Below, one piece after another: positions 1-9,870 of a DNA stretch of 64,000 bases. Under the pieces are notes generated by a model. The model had not been told where the DNA came from. It saw only the letters and a program-made list of their open reading frames with translations, and made no database searches. The stretch is from assembly GCA_027488905.1 (NCBI GenBank), contig JAIYAT010000039.1, positions 1 through 64,000 of the forward strand, read 5' to 3'. Source of the stretch: Bacteroidota bacterium (GTDB lineage Bacteria; Bacteroidota; Bacteroidia; UKL13-3). Both the position numbers and the translations under genes were made by a program. Within the stretch, counting starts at the first letter, position 1. Every line of letters begins with the position of its first letter.

Positions 1-333
1 AGTTTAATGAACAATTGCCAGGTAAGTTATATCCAAAGCGAAATTAAACCTTGGGCAACAATAGGCGTTGGGGAGCGCTTAAATTCTGCATCAGGTTTTA
101 GCCTATATCCTAATCCAGCCACACAACAGGTTACCCTAAAAAGCTTACATAAACAATCCTTCACCCAAGTTCAATTAAGAAGCATAGAAGGAAAGTTAAT
201 AGAAACCTATCTGTTTATTCAAGCAAAAGAAGAAGTGGTTCTTCAATTGCCGCCATTAAGCAAAGGTTTGTACCATTTATATATTTCAAGTGAAGACATC
301 CAAGGGTTTACCTTGCCGCTTATGATTGAGTAG
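1..333 (+). CDS. C-terminal end of a type IX-secreted protein (partial, 5' end outside window)
   Basis: The frame is open from base 1, so the gene starts upstream of the window; the ATG at base 7 is probably internal. The visible 110 residues end in a type A sorting domain of the type IX (Por) secretion system: an LYPNPA motif, a stretch of short beta strands, then KGLYHLYI and a final IE. In this family the domain directs export across the outer membrane and is cleaved at the cell surface. The functional part of the protein is outside the window, so its role cannot be stated. The next gene follows after 63 bases on the same strand. Confidence 0.8.
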   Translation, partial: SLMNNCQVSYIQSEIKPWATIGVGERLNSASGFSLYPNPATQQVTLKSLHKQSFTQVQLRSIEGKLIETYLFIQAKEEVVLQLPPLSKGLYHLYISSEDIQGFTLPLMIE

Positions 334-396
334 GAAATTAATAGTAATTCTACTTATGAACTTTGTTTTCGAATTTAGATTTATATTTTTATAGGC

Positions 397-1743
397 ATGA
401 ATGATTCTTCAACTTATTTAATCGTCTATTGCTTTGTATCATTACTAGGTTCCTTAATGTGGATTTATTATTTTAAACTCATTGATGTATTTGAACCAGA
501 AAAATTCTTGCATTTACTGGTTTCGTTTTCCTTTGGATTAGCCTCACCTTTCATACTATTCCCACTTTATCCTTTGTTCGAAAACTTAGGGCTTCATTCA
601 GATGACTACCTCCTTCAAACACTCATCGAGAATTTTATTTTAGCTGGTTTGTTAGAAGAATTTTTAAAAGCATTTACCTTTTTGTGTGCCTTTATTTTAA
701 TACGAAAAACAATACATGAACCCCTTGATTATTTAATCCATATATGCCTTTGCGCCTTAGGTTTCTCTGCCACTGAAAATGTGCTTTATTTTACCAGTCA
801 CGGTGCTGCCATCATAGATTTCCGATTTGTTTTTTCTTCCTTCGGCCATATTTTTAATAGTTCAGTTTTTGCCTATGGCGTAATATATGGCATTTATAAA
901 ACACAAAAACATATCCTATTATATGCCCTTTCTTTTTTGCTTCTTGCCGCCCTATTTCATGGCATGTTCAACTTTCTACTTAGTTATGAATTTACTGGTC
1001 ACCTTTTAGTCTTTGGGTTGTATTTCTTTTTATTGGTCTCAATTTTTAGCACAACCTTAAACAATGCCCTTAATAATTCTAGTTTATTCTCCTATAAAAA
1101 ATTAATTTACCCTGACCCAATATTTTTAAGGATGATGCTGGTGTATTGCGCACTGCTATTGATTAAAACAATCTTACTATACTTCCAATTCTCTCTCATA
1201 CATGCACTCAATAGCTTATTTAGTAGTTTTATAATTTCATTACCTATTGTACTTATTGTTTTCCAAAGAATTTCGCGATTTACACTCATAAAAAACCATT
1301 GGATGGAATTTTCATTGGAGTTGCCCTTTACTAGTATCTCCTATTTTTCTGGAACTGGCATAGCCACAAAAATTGTAGTGAAAGGGCAGGGCCAAACAGA
1401 AACCTATTTAGGTTCATTTTTAGGCACAAACAATTTACTTTGCGCCGCATCTGAACGCACATCTTGGTTTGAGAACGCGCCAGAAATACAGGTAAGTCGT
1501 AAACTATTTCTAAATAACTATTCCATCTTCTACCGAATAAAAATAAACGAAGAAACAGAGGATGACACAAGTTACTTTATTAAAGCTAAAATTATTGGTA
1601 ATACCACTATAAATAACACCTATCCAGTAGTTGCTTTATTGTCTTCAAAGGTTAAAGGTGTAAAACATCAAGATTTATATGATTTTGATGATTTTGATTT
1701 CTTAGGCTGGTGTTATCTTAAGCCTATCGGAGTTACCGCGTAA
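397..1743 (+). CDS. PrsW-like glutamic-type intramembrane protease with C-terminal extension
   Basis: 448 residues. The first ~290 are strongly hydrophobic with about eight or nine membrane segments. They carry the motifs of the PrsW (M82) family: EEFLK at 87-91 (Glu87, Glu88), SATEN around Glu127, His151 in HIFNSS and His188 in FHGMFNF. PrsW cleaves membrane-bound anti-sigma factors in Bacillus; the substrate here is unknown. Residues ~300-448 form a soluble tail I do not recognise, which makes the protein longer than typical PrsW. No sigma or anti-sigma gene is adjacent. The ATG at 397 is used because the membrane domain starts directly after it. Family assignment is fairly secure; function is by homology only. 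Confidence 0.75.
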   Translation: MNDSSTYLIVYCFVSLLGSLMWIYYFKLIDVFEPEKFLHLLVSFSFGLASPFILFPLYPLFENLGLHSDDYLLQTLIENFILAGLLEEFLKAFTFLCAFILIRKTIHEPLDYLIHICLCALGFSATENVLYFTSHGAAIIDFRFVFSSFGHIFNSSVFAYGVIYGIYKTQKHILLYALSFLLLAALFHGMFNFLLSYEFTGHLLVFGLYFFLLVSIFSTTLNNALNNSSLFSYKKLIYPDPIFLRMMLVYCALLLIKTILLYFQFSLIHALNSLFSSFIISLPIVLIVFQRISRFTLIKNHWMEFSLELPFTSISYFSGTGIATKIVVKGQGQTETYLGSFLGTNNLLCAASERTSWFENAPEIQVSRKLFLNNYSIFYRIKINEETEDDTSYFIKAKIIGNTTINNTYPVVALLSSKVKGVKHQDLYDFDDFDFLGWCYLKPIGVTA

Positions 1744-1780
1744 TTTTTAGTTTAAGGCATCTATTAAATAAAAGTAAACC

Positions 1781-1848
1781 CTACTTCACCACACTTCCTG
1801 GTTCAATCTCTTGTTCTGGGCTTACGCTGTATAGCTTTCCAAAGTCAT
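1781..1848 (-). pseudogene. Remnant copy of the metG 3' end
   Basis: These 68 bases match 5913-5980, the 3' end of metG, at 64 of 68 positions, including the stop codon. Read on the minus strand they encode the last 22 residues of MetG in frame, from DFGKLYSV to the stop. Three of the four differences are synonymous and one changes Lys to Gln. The pattern implies the fragment was once part of a functional, selected gene. Similarity ends abruptly on both sides. It lies 37 bases past the stop of the PrsW-like gene. Confidence 0.8.
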
Positions 1849-1981
1849 GTATTTTTAAACGCAACTTTTACAAGCAAATCAAACTAGCAAACTTGCCTTT
1901 GTGGGTGGAGTGAGTTGTGTAAAATTTGATTATCTTATTATTAATTTGGCCCTTATCCACTTATTTATCAACTAGGTTTAC

Positions 1982-1989
1982 TAGTTTTG
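1982..1989 (+). promoter_or_regulatory. Bacteroidota -7 box for the large secreted protein gene
   Basis: TAGTTTTG fits the TAnnTTTG consensus and lies 18 bases before the ATG at 2008. No clear TTTG -33 element is seen at the expected spacing. Confidence 0.4.
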
Positions 1990-2007
1990 ATATAAGCTAA
2001 AATTTTT

Positions 2008-5000
2008 ATGAAACAATTTAAATTAACCCTTGCAACAGTTCTATTGCTTTTCTGTTTTACATTAAACACCGCCAAGGCAGCCCATAATGTTGGGGTAGAA
2101 GTTAGATTTAAAAGCATTGCAACACGTGTTTATGAAGTAACCGTAAAATTATACAGAGATTGCCAAGGTATACAATTGTGTAGCGGTTGTGGTACTGGAG
2201 GACCAGGGACAACAGGCTGCTCTTTTAATGTGCAAGTTGTGGGCAGTAGCCCCCCGAACGGTTTACCGCATAATTTACCTGCGCAAACTTGTACTAATGT
2301 TAATTATGGCAATTTCTCATTACCCATTGCTACTGGAACTAGTGTTTTTGATGCAGTGCAACTATGTAACCTTAGCAAAAGTATTTGCACAAATTGCAAT
2401 TCCCGCACCCCTGGCACATTTACACCTGGCATAGAAGTATATACCTTTAGAGGTAATGTTAACCTTACAGGATTGCCGGCATCTTGTTGCTGGGTATCCA
2501 TTGGCGCTGCAAACGCCTGCTGTAGAAATAACGCTATTACCACCCTTCAAAACCCAGGTTCAATAGCTCTTTTTGGCGAGGCACTATTAAACATTTGCTT
2601 AACATCACCGAACGAAAGTCCTGTTTTTATGAATGAGGCAGACCCTGTAGCATTTTCAGGTCAAGATTTTACCTATAGCATTGGTGCCTATGACCCAGAC
2701 GGAGATTCAATAAGTTACAGATTAGGCACCACCCAAGTTTCACGGGGTATAGATGCACCCTATATTGCTCCTTACTCTGCAACCGTTCCATTTCCTTATT
2801 TAGGTATTCCTGGGCAATCTCCACCCGCACTACCGCCTTTTGGAATTTCTTTTAATGCCGTTACAGGTCTGCTTCGGGTTCGACCAACTGGGGCATTTGT
2901 GGCTAATTTGGTTATTGAAGTGCTTGAATGGAGAAAAATTAACAACATCAATACCTTAATTAGCATCACCAAAAGGGACATACATTTTTATTCTTCTGGC
3001 TCAGGTTCTTCAGGCCCTCCAAACATAAAAGTATTTTACAAAGGTGTTGAAACCACAGCTGCTACCCTAAATTTATGTAATGAAACCCAAGCTTGTTTTG
3101 ATATCGTTTCTAATTCAAGCGGCTTGCCTACTAACGACACCACCGACCTCGAGGTTAGCTTTGGGTCATCCAATGCCACTGCAACCATAACCAGACCTTA
3201 CAATGTTGCAACGCGACATATAAATGGTCCAAAACACGATACACTGAGAATTTGTATCAATGGAATGAACAACAATTCAAACTTTCTGGTCAAACCTTAT
3301 ATCCTTTACATCAAAGCAAAAAATAGACAATGTGTTAAAAATGCCTACCTAGTAAGAAGTTTGGTAATAAACAAGGGCTCTTCTGCACCACAAATTACAA
3401 TTGCAAAAGAAACTAAGGTATATGGATTACCAGTAAAGGCTTTTCTTACTTTTTTGAGCAACCCAAACATTGTTAAGGATAGCACACAATGGTTTATTGA
3501 AACCTCCCCAACCTCAAATACCTTCAATTTAATTGGCTCAGGAACTGATACTGTGAATAACATCATCTTAAATCAAGGGGGTTATTTTGGAATAAAGGCG
3601 AGTGTGTATTCAGCTGATTGTGGCAGGTATGAGTTGATTGATTCTATTTTAGCAAAACATGTAGCAGTTAACTTACTAAATGTTTCTCCTGAAAAATGTG
3701 TGGGCGACTCAAATGGAAGAATTGTTTTTAGTCGGTTAGGCGGTAATGGCACTGTCTTAGCAAGTTTACAAGATACCGCCAAAAATTCTCCTCTTCTAAA
3801 ACCTTGGGCTGTTAAGGACACCTTTACAAATATTCCACGCGGATATTATTACCTGAAGGTTGCAGACTCCTTAAATTACAGAGATAGTTTAATCGTTTTT
3901 GTAAATAGAAGTTCTACTGCATTTATTGCAAATGCAGCCACTTTAACCAATATCAATTGTAACGGTGATTCAACGGGTAGAGCCATTCTAAATTTTACTG
4001 GTGGCGACTCTTTAGGCATTCGCTATTATAGCTTTGATAGTACCAATTGGCAATTGAGCAGTACTTTCAATAACCTAAAAGCCGGTGCTTACAGGTTTTT
4101 GGTGAAAGACTCCTCCAATTGCAGGGGTGGTCAAAATGCAGTTTTAACCCAACCCACTTTGTTGGTAGCCAATGCTATAGTGGTGCAACAACTTAGGTGT
4201 AAAGGTGACTCAAGCGCGGCAATTTCTATTCAAATAAGCGGCGGAAGTTCTCCATACCAAACCAAAATTGGGGATGGTAGTTTCGCAACAAAAGTCTTAT
4301 ACGCCGACTTAAAATCTGGCACTTACAACTTTCAAGTGCGAGATAGTAAAGGTTGCATTAAACAAATAAATGCTAGTATTATTGAACCTGAATTTAAATT
4401 TTCTGGCACAGCCAGTATAACACAACCCCAATGTAATTTACTTCCAGGAAGTGTAAGAATAACTGCCACAGGTGGCAACCTGCCGTATCAATATTGGTTG
4501 TCTGGAAATACTCCTGGTTTAAACCCTGTTATTACAAATATACCTGCTGGAAATAGAATTATATTTGCCCGAGATAGCAATCAATGTTTGCTAACTTTTA
4601 ATGTAACGCTTAATAATCCTCCAGCACTTAATTTGCTTCATAATAAGATAGAAACAAAGTGTTTTGGCGACAGCAATGGAAGCATTACCCTTATTCCTTC
4701 TGGTGGCAGAAAACCTTATTTATTTAATTTAAATGGAGGAAATTTTCAAGCAGATTCAGTGTTTAAAAAACTTAGCAGTGGCAATTATACCTTAACCATG
4801 CAGGATTCTTCTGGTTGTACCAAAAGTCTACTTACAAGTTTAACTGCTAGAACCCCTATTGTTACAACCATTTCAACAAGTCCAGAAACTTGTCTTGGTG
4901 CCAAAAATGGTTCGGCCATAGCTACCATTGTGGGTGGTGTAACGCCTTATACAACAAGTTGGGATGTTAATCCACCAGTGAATGGGCTTGCAGTAAGCGG

Positions 5001-5907
5001 CTTAGGTGGAGGTTATGTAAGGTTTAATGTGTTAGATAATGCGCAATGTTTGCATGTAGATTCTCCTTTCATTAAAACCAATCAACCATACACTGATGAA
5101 GTAATTTGCGGTGCTAGTTATATTCAAAACTCGGTTCAAACCGAAATTGCATGGAATAAAACCAGTGGCAAAAATATTACTGCTTATAAAGTGTTTTATC
5201 AAACAAGCTTAGCTGGAGCGCCTATAGAATTAGTTACCCTTCCATTTGCCTCAAACAGCGTAATAATAGATTCAATATCTCCTAGAAATCAAATCATTTA
5301 TTACAGCATAAGCGCAGTAGATAGTTGCAACAACGCCTCTCCTAAAAGCAGTTTAGTTGCTGCTCCATTTTTAGAAGCCACTACAAATGGTAACCTGATA
5401 AACTTAAACTGGAGTTACCAATATGGTGCAAATGGAACCACTGGATTTCAAATTTATAAAAGCATTAACAACGGTGCATTTTTACCATTAGCCTTGGTAA
5501 GTCCAATTACCACAGCCTTTGTAGATTCTTTTGGAAGTGCTTCAAATTGTGCCTATTACTTAGAAGCTGTTTATGGACCTCTTTGCTTTAGTAATTTCAA
5601 AATATTGAGCAATAAGGTTCAGCTTTTGCCAAATAGTCTTTCAGAAAATAGCGCTTCTGTTTCAAATTTTAGGATTTTCCCAAATCCTGCATCCACTGCG
5701 TTTACAATTGTCTCCAAAAATAATGTGCCATTCTCAGAAGTTAAATTATACAACAGTACAGGTGCTTTAGTTAAGGTTTTCGGTTTGAACCAAGCTCAAG
5801 TACAGGCAGAATTTAAATTGCCAATACTGGCAAAAGGTGTGTACTATGTTAAAGTAAACAATGAAAATGGAGATTTTGCTACGCTTCCGTTGTTAATAGA
5901 ACCTTAG
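2008..5907 (+). CDS. Very large secreted protein with SprB-like repeats and type IX sorting domain
   Basis: 1299 residues. An N-terminal signal peptide ends near TAKA (residue ~24). It is followed by a Cys-rich region that opens AHNVGVEV with YRDCQG, as in many Bacteroidota surface proteins. From about 563 to 1005 there are six degenerate SprB-type repeats. Each starts with a C-x-GDS/GAKNGS-like motif and continues with a GG-x-x-PY motif. Two fibronectin-III-like stretches follow. A type A type IX sorting domain ends the protein (FRIFPNPAS near 1224, KGVYYVKV near the end). It is probably exported to the cell surface for adhesion or gliding; that role is inferred from SprB repeats. It ends 5 bases from the metG stop. 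A duplicated metG tail lies just upstream, so the gene may have been inserted here. Two GGTTTGAACC-type sites lie inside it. Confidence 0.8.
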   Translation: MKQFKLTLATVLLLFCFTLNTAKAAHNVGVEVRFKSIATRVYEVTVKLYRDCQGIQLCSGCGTGGPGTTGCSFNVQVVGSSPPNGLPHNLPAQTCTNVNYGNFSLPIATGTSVFDAVQLCNLSKSICTNCNSRTPGTFTPGIEVYTFRGNVNLTGLPASCCWVSIGAANACCRNNAITTLQNPGSIALFGEALLNICLTSPNESPVFMNEADPVAFSGQDFTYSIGAYDPDGDSISYRLGTTQVSRGIDAPYIAPYSATVPFPYLGIPGQSPPALPPFGISFNAVTGLLRVRPTGAFVANLVIEVLEWRKINNINTLISITKRDIHFYSSGSGSSGPPNIKVFYKGVETTAATLNLCNETQACFDIVSNSSGLPTNDTTDLEVSFGSSNATATITRPYNVATRHINGPKHDTLRICINGMNNNSNFLVKPYILYIKAKNRQCVKNAYLVRSLVINKGSSAPQITIAKETKVYGLPVKAFLTFLSNPNIVKDSTQWFIETSPTSNTFNLIGSGTDTVNNIILNQGGYFGIKASVYSADCGRYELIDSILAKHVAVNLLNVSPEKCVGDSNGRIVFSRLGGNGTVLASLQDTAKNSPLLKPWAVKDTFTNIPRGYYYLKVADSLNYRDSLIVFVNRSSTAFIANAATLTNINCNGDSTGRAILNFTGGDSLGIRYYSFDSTNWQLSSTFNNLKAGAYRFLVKDSSNCRGGQNAVLTQPTLLVANAIVVQQLRCKGDSSAAISIQISGGSSPYQTKIGDGSFATKVLYADLKSGTYNFQVRDSKGCIKQINASIIEPEFKFSGTASITQPQCNLLPGSVRITATGGNLPYQYWLSGNTPGLNPVITNIPAGNRIIFARDSNQCLLTFNVTLNNPPALNLLHNKIETKCFGDSNGSITLIPSGGRKPYLFNLNGGNFQADSVFKKLSSGNYTLTMQDSSGCTKSLLTSLTARTPIVTTISTSPETCLGAKNGSAIATIVGGVTPYTTSWDVNPPVNGLAVSGLGGGYVRFNVLDNAQCLHVDSPFIKTNQPYTDEVICGASYIQNSVQTEIAWNKTSGKNITAYKVFYQTSLAGAPIELVTLPFASNSVIIDSISPRNQIIYYSISAVDSCNNASPKSSLVAAPFLEATTNGNLINLNWSYQYGANGTTGFQIYKSINNGAFLPLALVSPITTAFVDSFGSASNCAYYLEAVYGPLCFSNFKILSNKVQLLPNSLSENSASVSNFRIFPNPASTAFTIVSKNNVPFSEVKLYNSTGALVKVFGLNQAQVQAEFKLPILAKGVYYVKVNNENGDFATLPLLIEP

Positions 5908-5912
5908 AAGTA

Positions 5913-8018
5913 CTACTTCACCACGCTTCCTGGTTCTATCTCTTTTTCTGGGCTCACGCTGTATAGCTTTCCAAAGTCATTGCCTGCCATCAAAAGCATG
6001 CCCTGACTTTCGATTCCTCTTATTTTGCGAGGCGCTAAATTGGCAACTACTGTCACCAGCTTTCCTATCAACTCCGCTGGTTGGTAATATTCTGCAATGC
6101 CGCTAAGAATGGTGCGTTTTTCAAAGCCTAAATCTACAGTTAAGTTTAATAGTTTATCTGCTTTAGGAACTTTTACAGCTTCAATAACTTTACCTACACG
6201 CAAATCTAATTTATCAAAGTCTTCCCAAGTAATATTAGTCTTAAGCTCGGCTAAATCGCTGCTGCTTGGTTGCTGGGTATTTGATGCTTTAATCTGTTGG
6301 AGTCTTTCAAGTTGTTTGTTAATTTCTTCATCCTCCACCTGCTTGTATAATATTTCTGGCTTGGCCAACTGTGAGCCAGTTTCTATAATAACTTGAGCGT
6401 TTAACTGTTGCCAACTCACTTGGTTCAAACCTAACAAACCTACTAACTTCTTGGAAGTGTGTGGCAAAAATGGGGTTGCAGCTATGGCTAGCTTGGCACA
6501 TACTTGAAGTGCATCAAACAAAATTCCTTTTACTGCGTCTTCATCAGTTTTAACCAATTTCCATGGCTCTGTATCGGCAAGGTATTTGTTACCCGCGCGG
6601 GCAATATTCATATAACATGCTTGGGCATCCCTCAGTTTAACTTCTTTTAAATCCTGCTCCATCTCTGCAATATTTGCGGCTATTTGCTCAAAACAAATTC
6701 TCTGTGATGCTGCAATTTTTTCATACGTCGCTGAGCTGCTAAAGTCGAATTCCGAAGGAACAACACCCTCATAATACTTATCGCACAACACCAACACGCG
6801 GTTCACAAAGTTTCCAAAAATGCTTACCAACTCACTGTTAATTCTGGTTTGGTAATCCTTCCAAGTAAACTCGCTGTCTTTGGTTTCTGGCGCAATACTC
6901 GTTAATACATAGCGCAGTTCATCTTCTCTATTTGGAAAATCCTCTAAGTACTCATGTAACCAAACCGCCCAATTGCGTGAGGTTGAAATTTTATCTCCCT
7001 CCAAATTTAAAAACTCATTTGCTGGCACATTCGAAGGCAGAATATAATCTCCGTGGGTCATGAGCATCATCGGAAAAATAATGGCATGAAACACAATATT
7101 ATCCTTTCCAATAAAATGAATGAGTTCGGTATCTTCATTTTGCCACCAGTCTTGCCATTTTAAGCTGCTGGCTTCTGGCTGCTGGCTACTAGCAAGCAGG
7201 GCTTCTTTTGTTGCACTGATGTATCCAATAGGTGCATCAAACCAAACATACAATACCTTTCCATCGGCGCCATCAATTGGTACTGGAACGCCCCAATCCA
7301 AATCTCTAGTCATGGCCCGGCTTTGAAGACCTTCGTTTAACCAACTAGCACATTGGCCTTTGATATTAGATTTCCAGCCATCAAAACGCTTAATGTAGGC
7401 TTGAAAAGCAGGTGTGCTCTGCAATTTTCCCATTGGAAGAAACCAGTTTTTTGTTTCCTTTAAAATGGGAACAGCACCGCTTAATGCTGATTTTGGGTTA
7501 ATTAAATCGGTTGGACTTAAAGATGTTCCGCATTTCTCGCATTGATCTCCGTAAGCCCCAGGATTTCCGCAACGTGGGCAGGTTCCAGTAATATATCTAT
7601 CCGCTAAAAATTGCTGCGCTTCTGTATCAAAATATTGTTGGGTAACCTCTTCTTCAAACACGCCTTTCTCATACAAATGCCTAAAAAATTCTTGCGCGGT
7701 TTGATGGTGAACGGGAGAACTGGTTCTGCCGTAATAACTAAAATCTATACCAAATGATTTAAAGGCATTCTTCATAATGCCATCATATTTATCTACAACC
7801 TGTTGAGGTGTAATGCCTTCTTTTTTTGCTTTAATGGTAATGGGTACACCATGCTCATCGCTTCCACAAATAAATAAAACCTCTTTGCCAATGGCTTTCA
7901 AATACCTAACATAAATATCCGCTGGCAAATAACATCCAGCCAAATGGCCAATATGCACTGGACCATTTGCATAGGGCAAGGCCGCAGTAACCAAAACTCT
8001 CTTCTTTTCCACTCCCAT
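5913..8018 (-). CDS. metG: Methionyl-tRNA synthetase
   Basis: 701 residues from the ATG at 8018. An upstream TTG-type extension of 16 residues is not conserved-looking and was dropped. It charges tRNA-Met with methionine. Visible features are the class I HIGH motif at residues 22-25 (PVHIGHL), a CPRC...CEKC zinc knuckle near 145-160, and the KMSKS equivalent KISTS (in GDKISTSRN) in the middle. A C-terminal OB-fold tRNA-binding domain from about 590 opens with DLRVGKV. Length and domain order match the dimeric Bacteroidota form. It converges tail-to-tail with the 1299-residue secreted-protein gene at 5 bases. Its last 68 bases exist as a second copy at 1781-1848. Confidence 0.97.
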   Translation of the reverse strand: MGVEKKRVLVTAALPYANGPVHIGHLAGCYLPADIYVRYLKAIGKEVLFICGSDEHGVPITIKAKKEGITPQQVVDKYDGIMKNAFKSFGIDFSYYGRTSSPVHHQTAQEFFRHLYEKGVFEEEVTQQYFDTEAQQFLADRYITGTCPRCGNPGAYGDQCEKCGTSLSPTDLINPKSALSGAVPILKETKNWFLPMGKLQSTPAFQAYIKRFDGWKSNIKGQCASWLNEGLQSRAMTRDLDWGVPVPIDGADGKVLYVWFDAPIGYISATKEALLASSQQPEASSLKWQDWWQNEDTELIHFIGKDNIVFHAIIFPMMLMTHGDYILPSNVPANEFLNLEGDKISTSRNWAVWLHEYLEDFPNREDELRYVLTSIAPETKDSEFTWKDYQTRINSELVSIFGNFVNRVLVLCDKYYEGVVPSEFDFSSSATYEKIAASQRICFEQIAANIAEMEQDLKEVKLRDAQACYMNIARAGNKYLADTEPWKLVKTDEDAVKGILFDALQVCAKLAIAATPFLPHTSKKLVGLLGLNQVSWQQLNAQVIIETGSQLAKPEILYKQVEDEEINKQLERLQQIKASNTQQPSSSDLAELKTNITWEDFDKLDLRVGKVIEAVKVPKADKLLNLTVDLGFEKRTILSGIAEYYQPAELIGKLVTVVANLAPRKIRGIESQGMLLMAGNDFGKLYSVSPEKEIEPGSVVK

Positions 8019-8045
8019 AATATTATTTAGTAAATAATCTGACTT

Positions 8046-8053
8046 CAAACTTA
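8046..8053 (-). promoter_or_regulatory. Possible -7 box for metG
   Basis: On the minus strand this reads TAAGTTTG (TAnnTTTG consensus), 27 bases before the metG ATG at 8018. No well-placed -33 element was found. Confidence 0.3.
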
Positions 8054-8155
8054 CAAAATACAGCAAATTAACTTGAATAAGTTTGATGTATTATGTGTCT
8101 AACCTTAATTAAACAAATAAATTCTCCGTGCTTTTTTACACTTTTGTACCCAATT

Positions 8156-8647
8156 ATGTTCTACGAGAAACAAAAATTTAACCAATGGTGGATTTGGACC
8201 ATGCTCCTGATTACAGTTTTAGCAATTGCTTACGGCATTTTATCTGGTAAGGCTGATCCAACTGAGCGTTATGGACTATTAATAAGTATTACTTTAGTTT
8301 CAATCATTTCTGTTCTATTGTATTTCACAAATCTTGAAACAAGAATGGATGAACATGGAATTACCTTAAGATTCTTTCCTTTCCAACGCGTTTATTATTA
8401 TGTGAAATGGGAAGAACTACAGTACATTCAGGTACGAAAGTATAAGGCCATTAAAGAATTTGGAGGATGGGGAATCCGGTTCAATTTCGCTGGTGAGAAA
8501 GCTTATACTATCAGGGGCAATGAAGGCTTGCAATTGATTTTAAAAAGTGGAAAGAAATTTCTGATAGGCACACAAGATTCAAAATCTATGATAGCCTTCC
8601 TAGAAAAACTTAACTTAGCTCAGCTGCAGCAGCCTGACCTGCAATAA
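8156..8647 (+). CDS. Small membrane protein with PH-like domain
   Basis: 163 residues from the ATG at 8156 (MFYEKQKFNQ); the frame is open further upstream but those residues look non-coding. Two membrane segments lie near residues 12-32 and 40-58. A soluble region (~60-150) of alternating strands follows, with the GITLRFFPF, WEELQYIQVRKY and GWGIRFN patterns. This resembles small bacterial proteins with a PH-like fold, but no specific family is certain. A near-consensus CACTTTTG lies about 13 bases before the start. The 3' end overlaps the convergent flavoprotein gene by 38 bases. Confidence 0.65.
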   Translation: MFYEKQKFNQWWIWTMLLITVLAIAYGILSGKADPTERYGLLISITLVSIISVLLYFTNLETRMDEHGITLRFFPFQRVYYYVKWEELQYIQVRKYKAIKEFGGWGIRFNFAGEKAYTIRGNEGLQLILKSGKKFLIGTQDSKSMIAFLEKLNLAQLQQPDLQ

Positions 8648-9842
8648 AACCTGTTGTCCAAGCGGCTTGAAAATTAAAACCGCCTGTAATTCCATCAATA
8701 TCTAAAACCTCACCTGCGAAATGTAAGCCACGCATACGTTTAAACTCCATGGTTTTAAAATCAATATCATCTAGGTTCACACCGCCACAGGTAACAAATT
8801 CTTCCTTAAAAGTAGTTTTTCCAGAAACTTCGTAGGTATCATAAAGTAGGTTTTGAATCAATTGATTTAAATTTTCTTTGCTTACCTCACCCCAATTTAG
8901 CTTTTCATTAATTCCGGAGCGCTCCAAAATATAGGTGTTTAAACGTTTTGGGAGCAAAAATGGGAAAAGACTACTAACCTGCTTAGAAGGGTTGGCTGCC
9001 TTTAAATTAAACAATTCTTGACGAACAGCATCCTCCTTTTTATTTTCTAGCCAACTAATTTGTGCCTGAAATTTATACTCTTTTTCTGCAAAATACCTTG
9101 CACCTAATGAGGACAATTTTAAAACTGCAGGTCCGCTTAAACCCCAATGGGTAATTAACATAGGTCCACAATTCTCAAGCTTGGTATCAACAACTCTAAC
9201 CCTCACCGGATTAACTGCAATCCCTTGTAGCGCTAATAATTCTGAGTTTGGAATATTAAAAGTAAACAAAGACGGAACAGGTGTTTCAATTCTTACTCCC
9301 AAATCTTTTACCCAATCCAAGCCTTCTGCTTTAGGAGAACCACCACTGGCAATAATAACTCGGTTACAGACTAGCTTTTGGTCATTTGATAAATATAAAT
9401 CAAATCCTCCATGAAAACTTGGCGCTATACGTTTTACAGCTGTTTCTAGTCTAACCTCAATTCCTAACCTAGAAACTTCTTTTTGCAAACAATCAATAAT
9501 AGTTTGCGAGTCATCCGTAATTGGAAACATCCTACCATCAGCCTCTGCCTTTAGTTTTACCTTTCTTTGTTCAAACCAATTCACTGTATCTTGGGTAAAA
9601 AATCGAGAAAAAGCAGATTTTAAATGCTTTTCTCCTCGCGGATAATTTTTTGCTAATTGTTTTAAATCAAAACAAGCATGCGTTACATTGCATCTCCCAC
9701 CTCCAGAAACTTTTACCTTTTGCAACACTTTTGCGCTCTTTTCCAACAAGATAACCTTGGCTAACTTGTTTGTTTCTGCGCATTGGATGGCAGCAAAATA
9801 CCCTGCTGCCCCTCCACCAATTATTACTACTGTATGTGACAC
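8610..9842 (-). CDS. FAD-dependent oxidoreductase, HI0933/YhiN (BaiN) family
   Basis: 410 residues. The N-terminal dinucleotide-binding motif is VVIIGGGAAGYFAA. It is followed by the family signature KVSGGGRCNVTH near 44-55 and a second GG motif, RVIIASGGSPKAEG, near 165. The C-terminal FAD-binding stretch is DIDGITGGFNFQAAWTTG. The family includes proteins with flavin-dependent reductase activity, but the physiological substrate in most bacteria is unknown. Length (about 400) is normal. It is divergent from the DUF2723 gene, with 93 bases between them. Confidence 0.88.
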   Translation of the reverse strand: MSHTVVIIGGGAAGYFAAIQCAETNKLAKVILLEKSAKVLQKVKVSGGGRCNVTHACFDLKQLAKNYPRGEKHLKSAFSRFFTQDTVNWFEQRKVKLKAEADGRMFPITDDSQTIIDCLQKEVSRLGIEVRLETAVKRIAPSFHGGFDLYLSNDQKLVCNRVIIASGGSPKAEGLDWVKDLGVRIETPVPSLFTFNIPNSELLALQGIAVNPVRVRVVDTKLENCGPMLITHWGLSGPAVLKLSSLGARYFAEKEYKFQAQISWLENKKEDAVRQELFNLKAANPSKQVSSLFPFLLPKRLNTYILERSGINEKLNWGEVSKENLNQLIQNLLYDTYEVSGKTTFKEEFVTCGGVNLDDIDFKTMEFKRMRGLHFAGEVLDIDGITGGFNFQAAWTTGFIAGQAAAAELS

Positions 9843-9870
9843 TAATCTTTTTCTCCTATCAAAACCTCCG

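Noticed and set aside
1953-1961. TTATCCACT as a DnaA box near 2 kb
   Set aside because: 8 of 9 match, isolated, and far from the skew switch.
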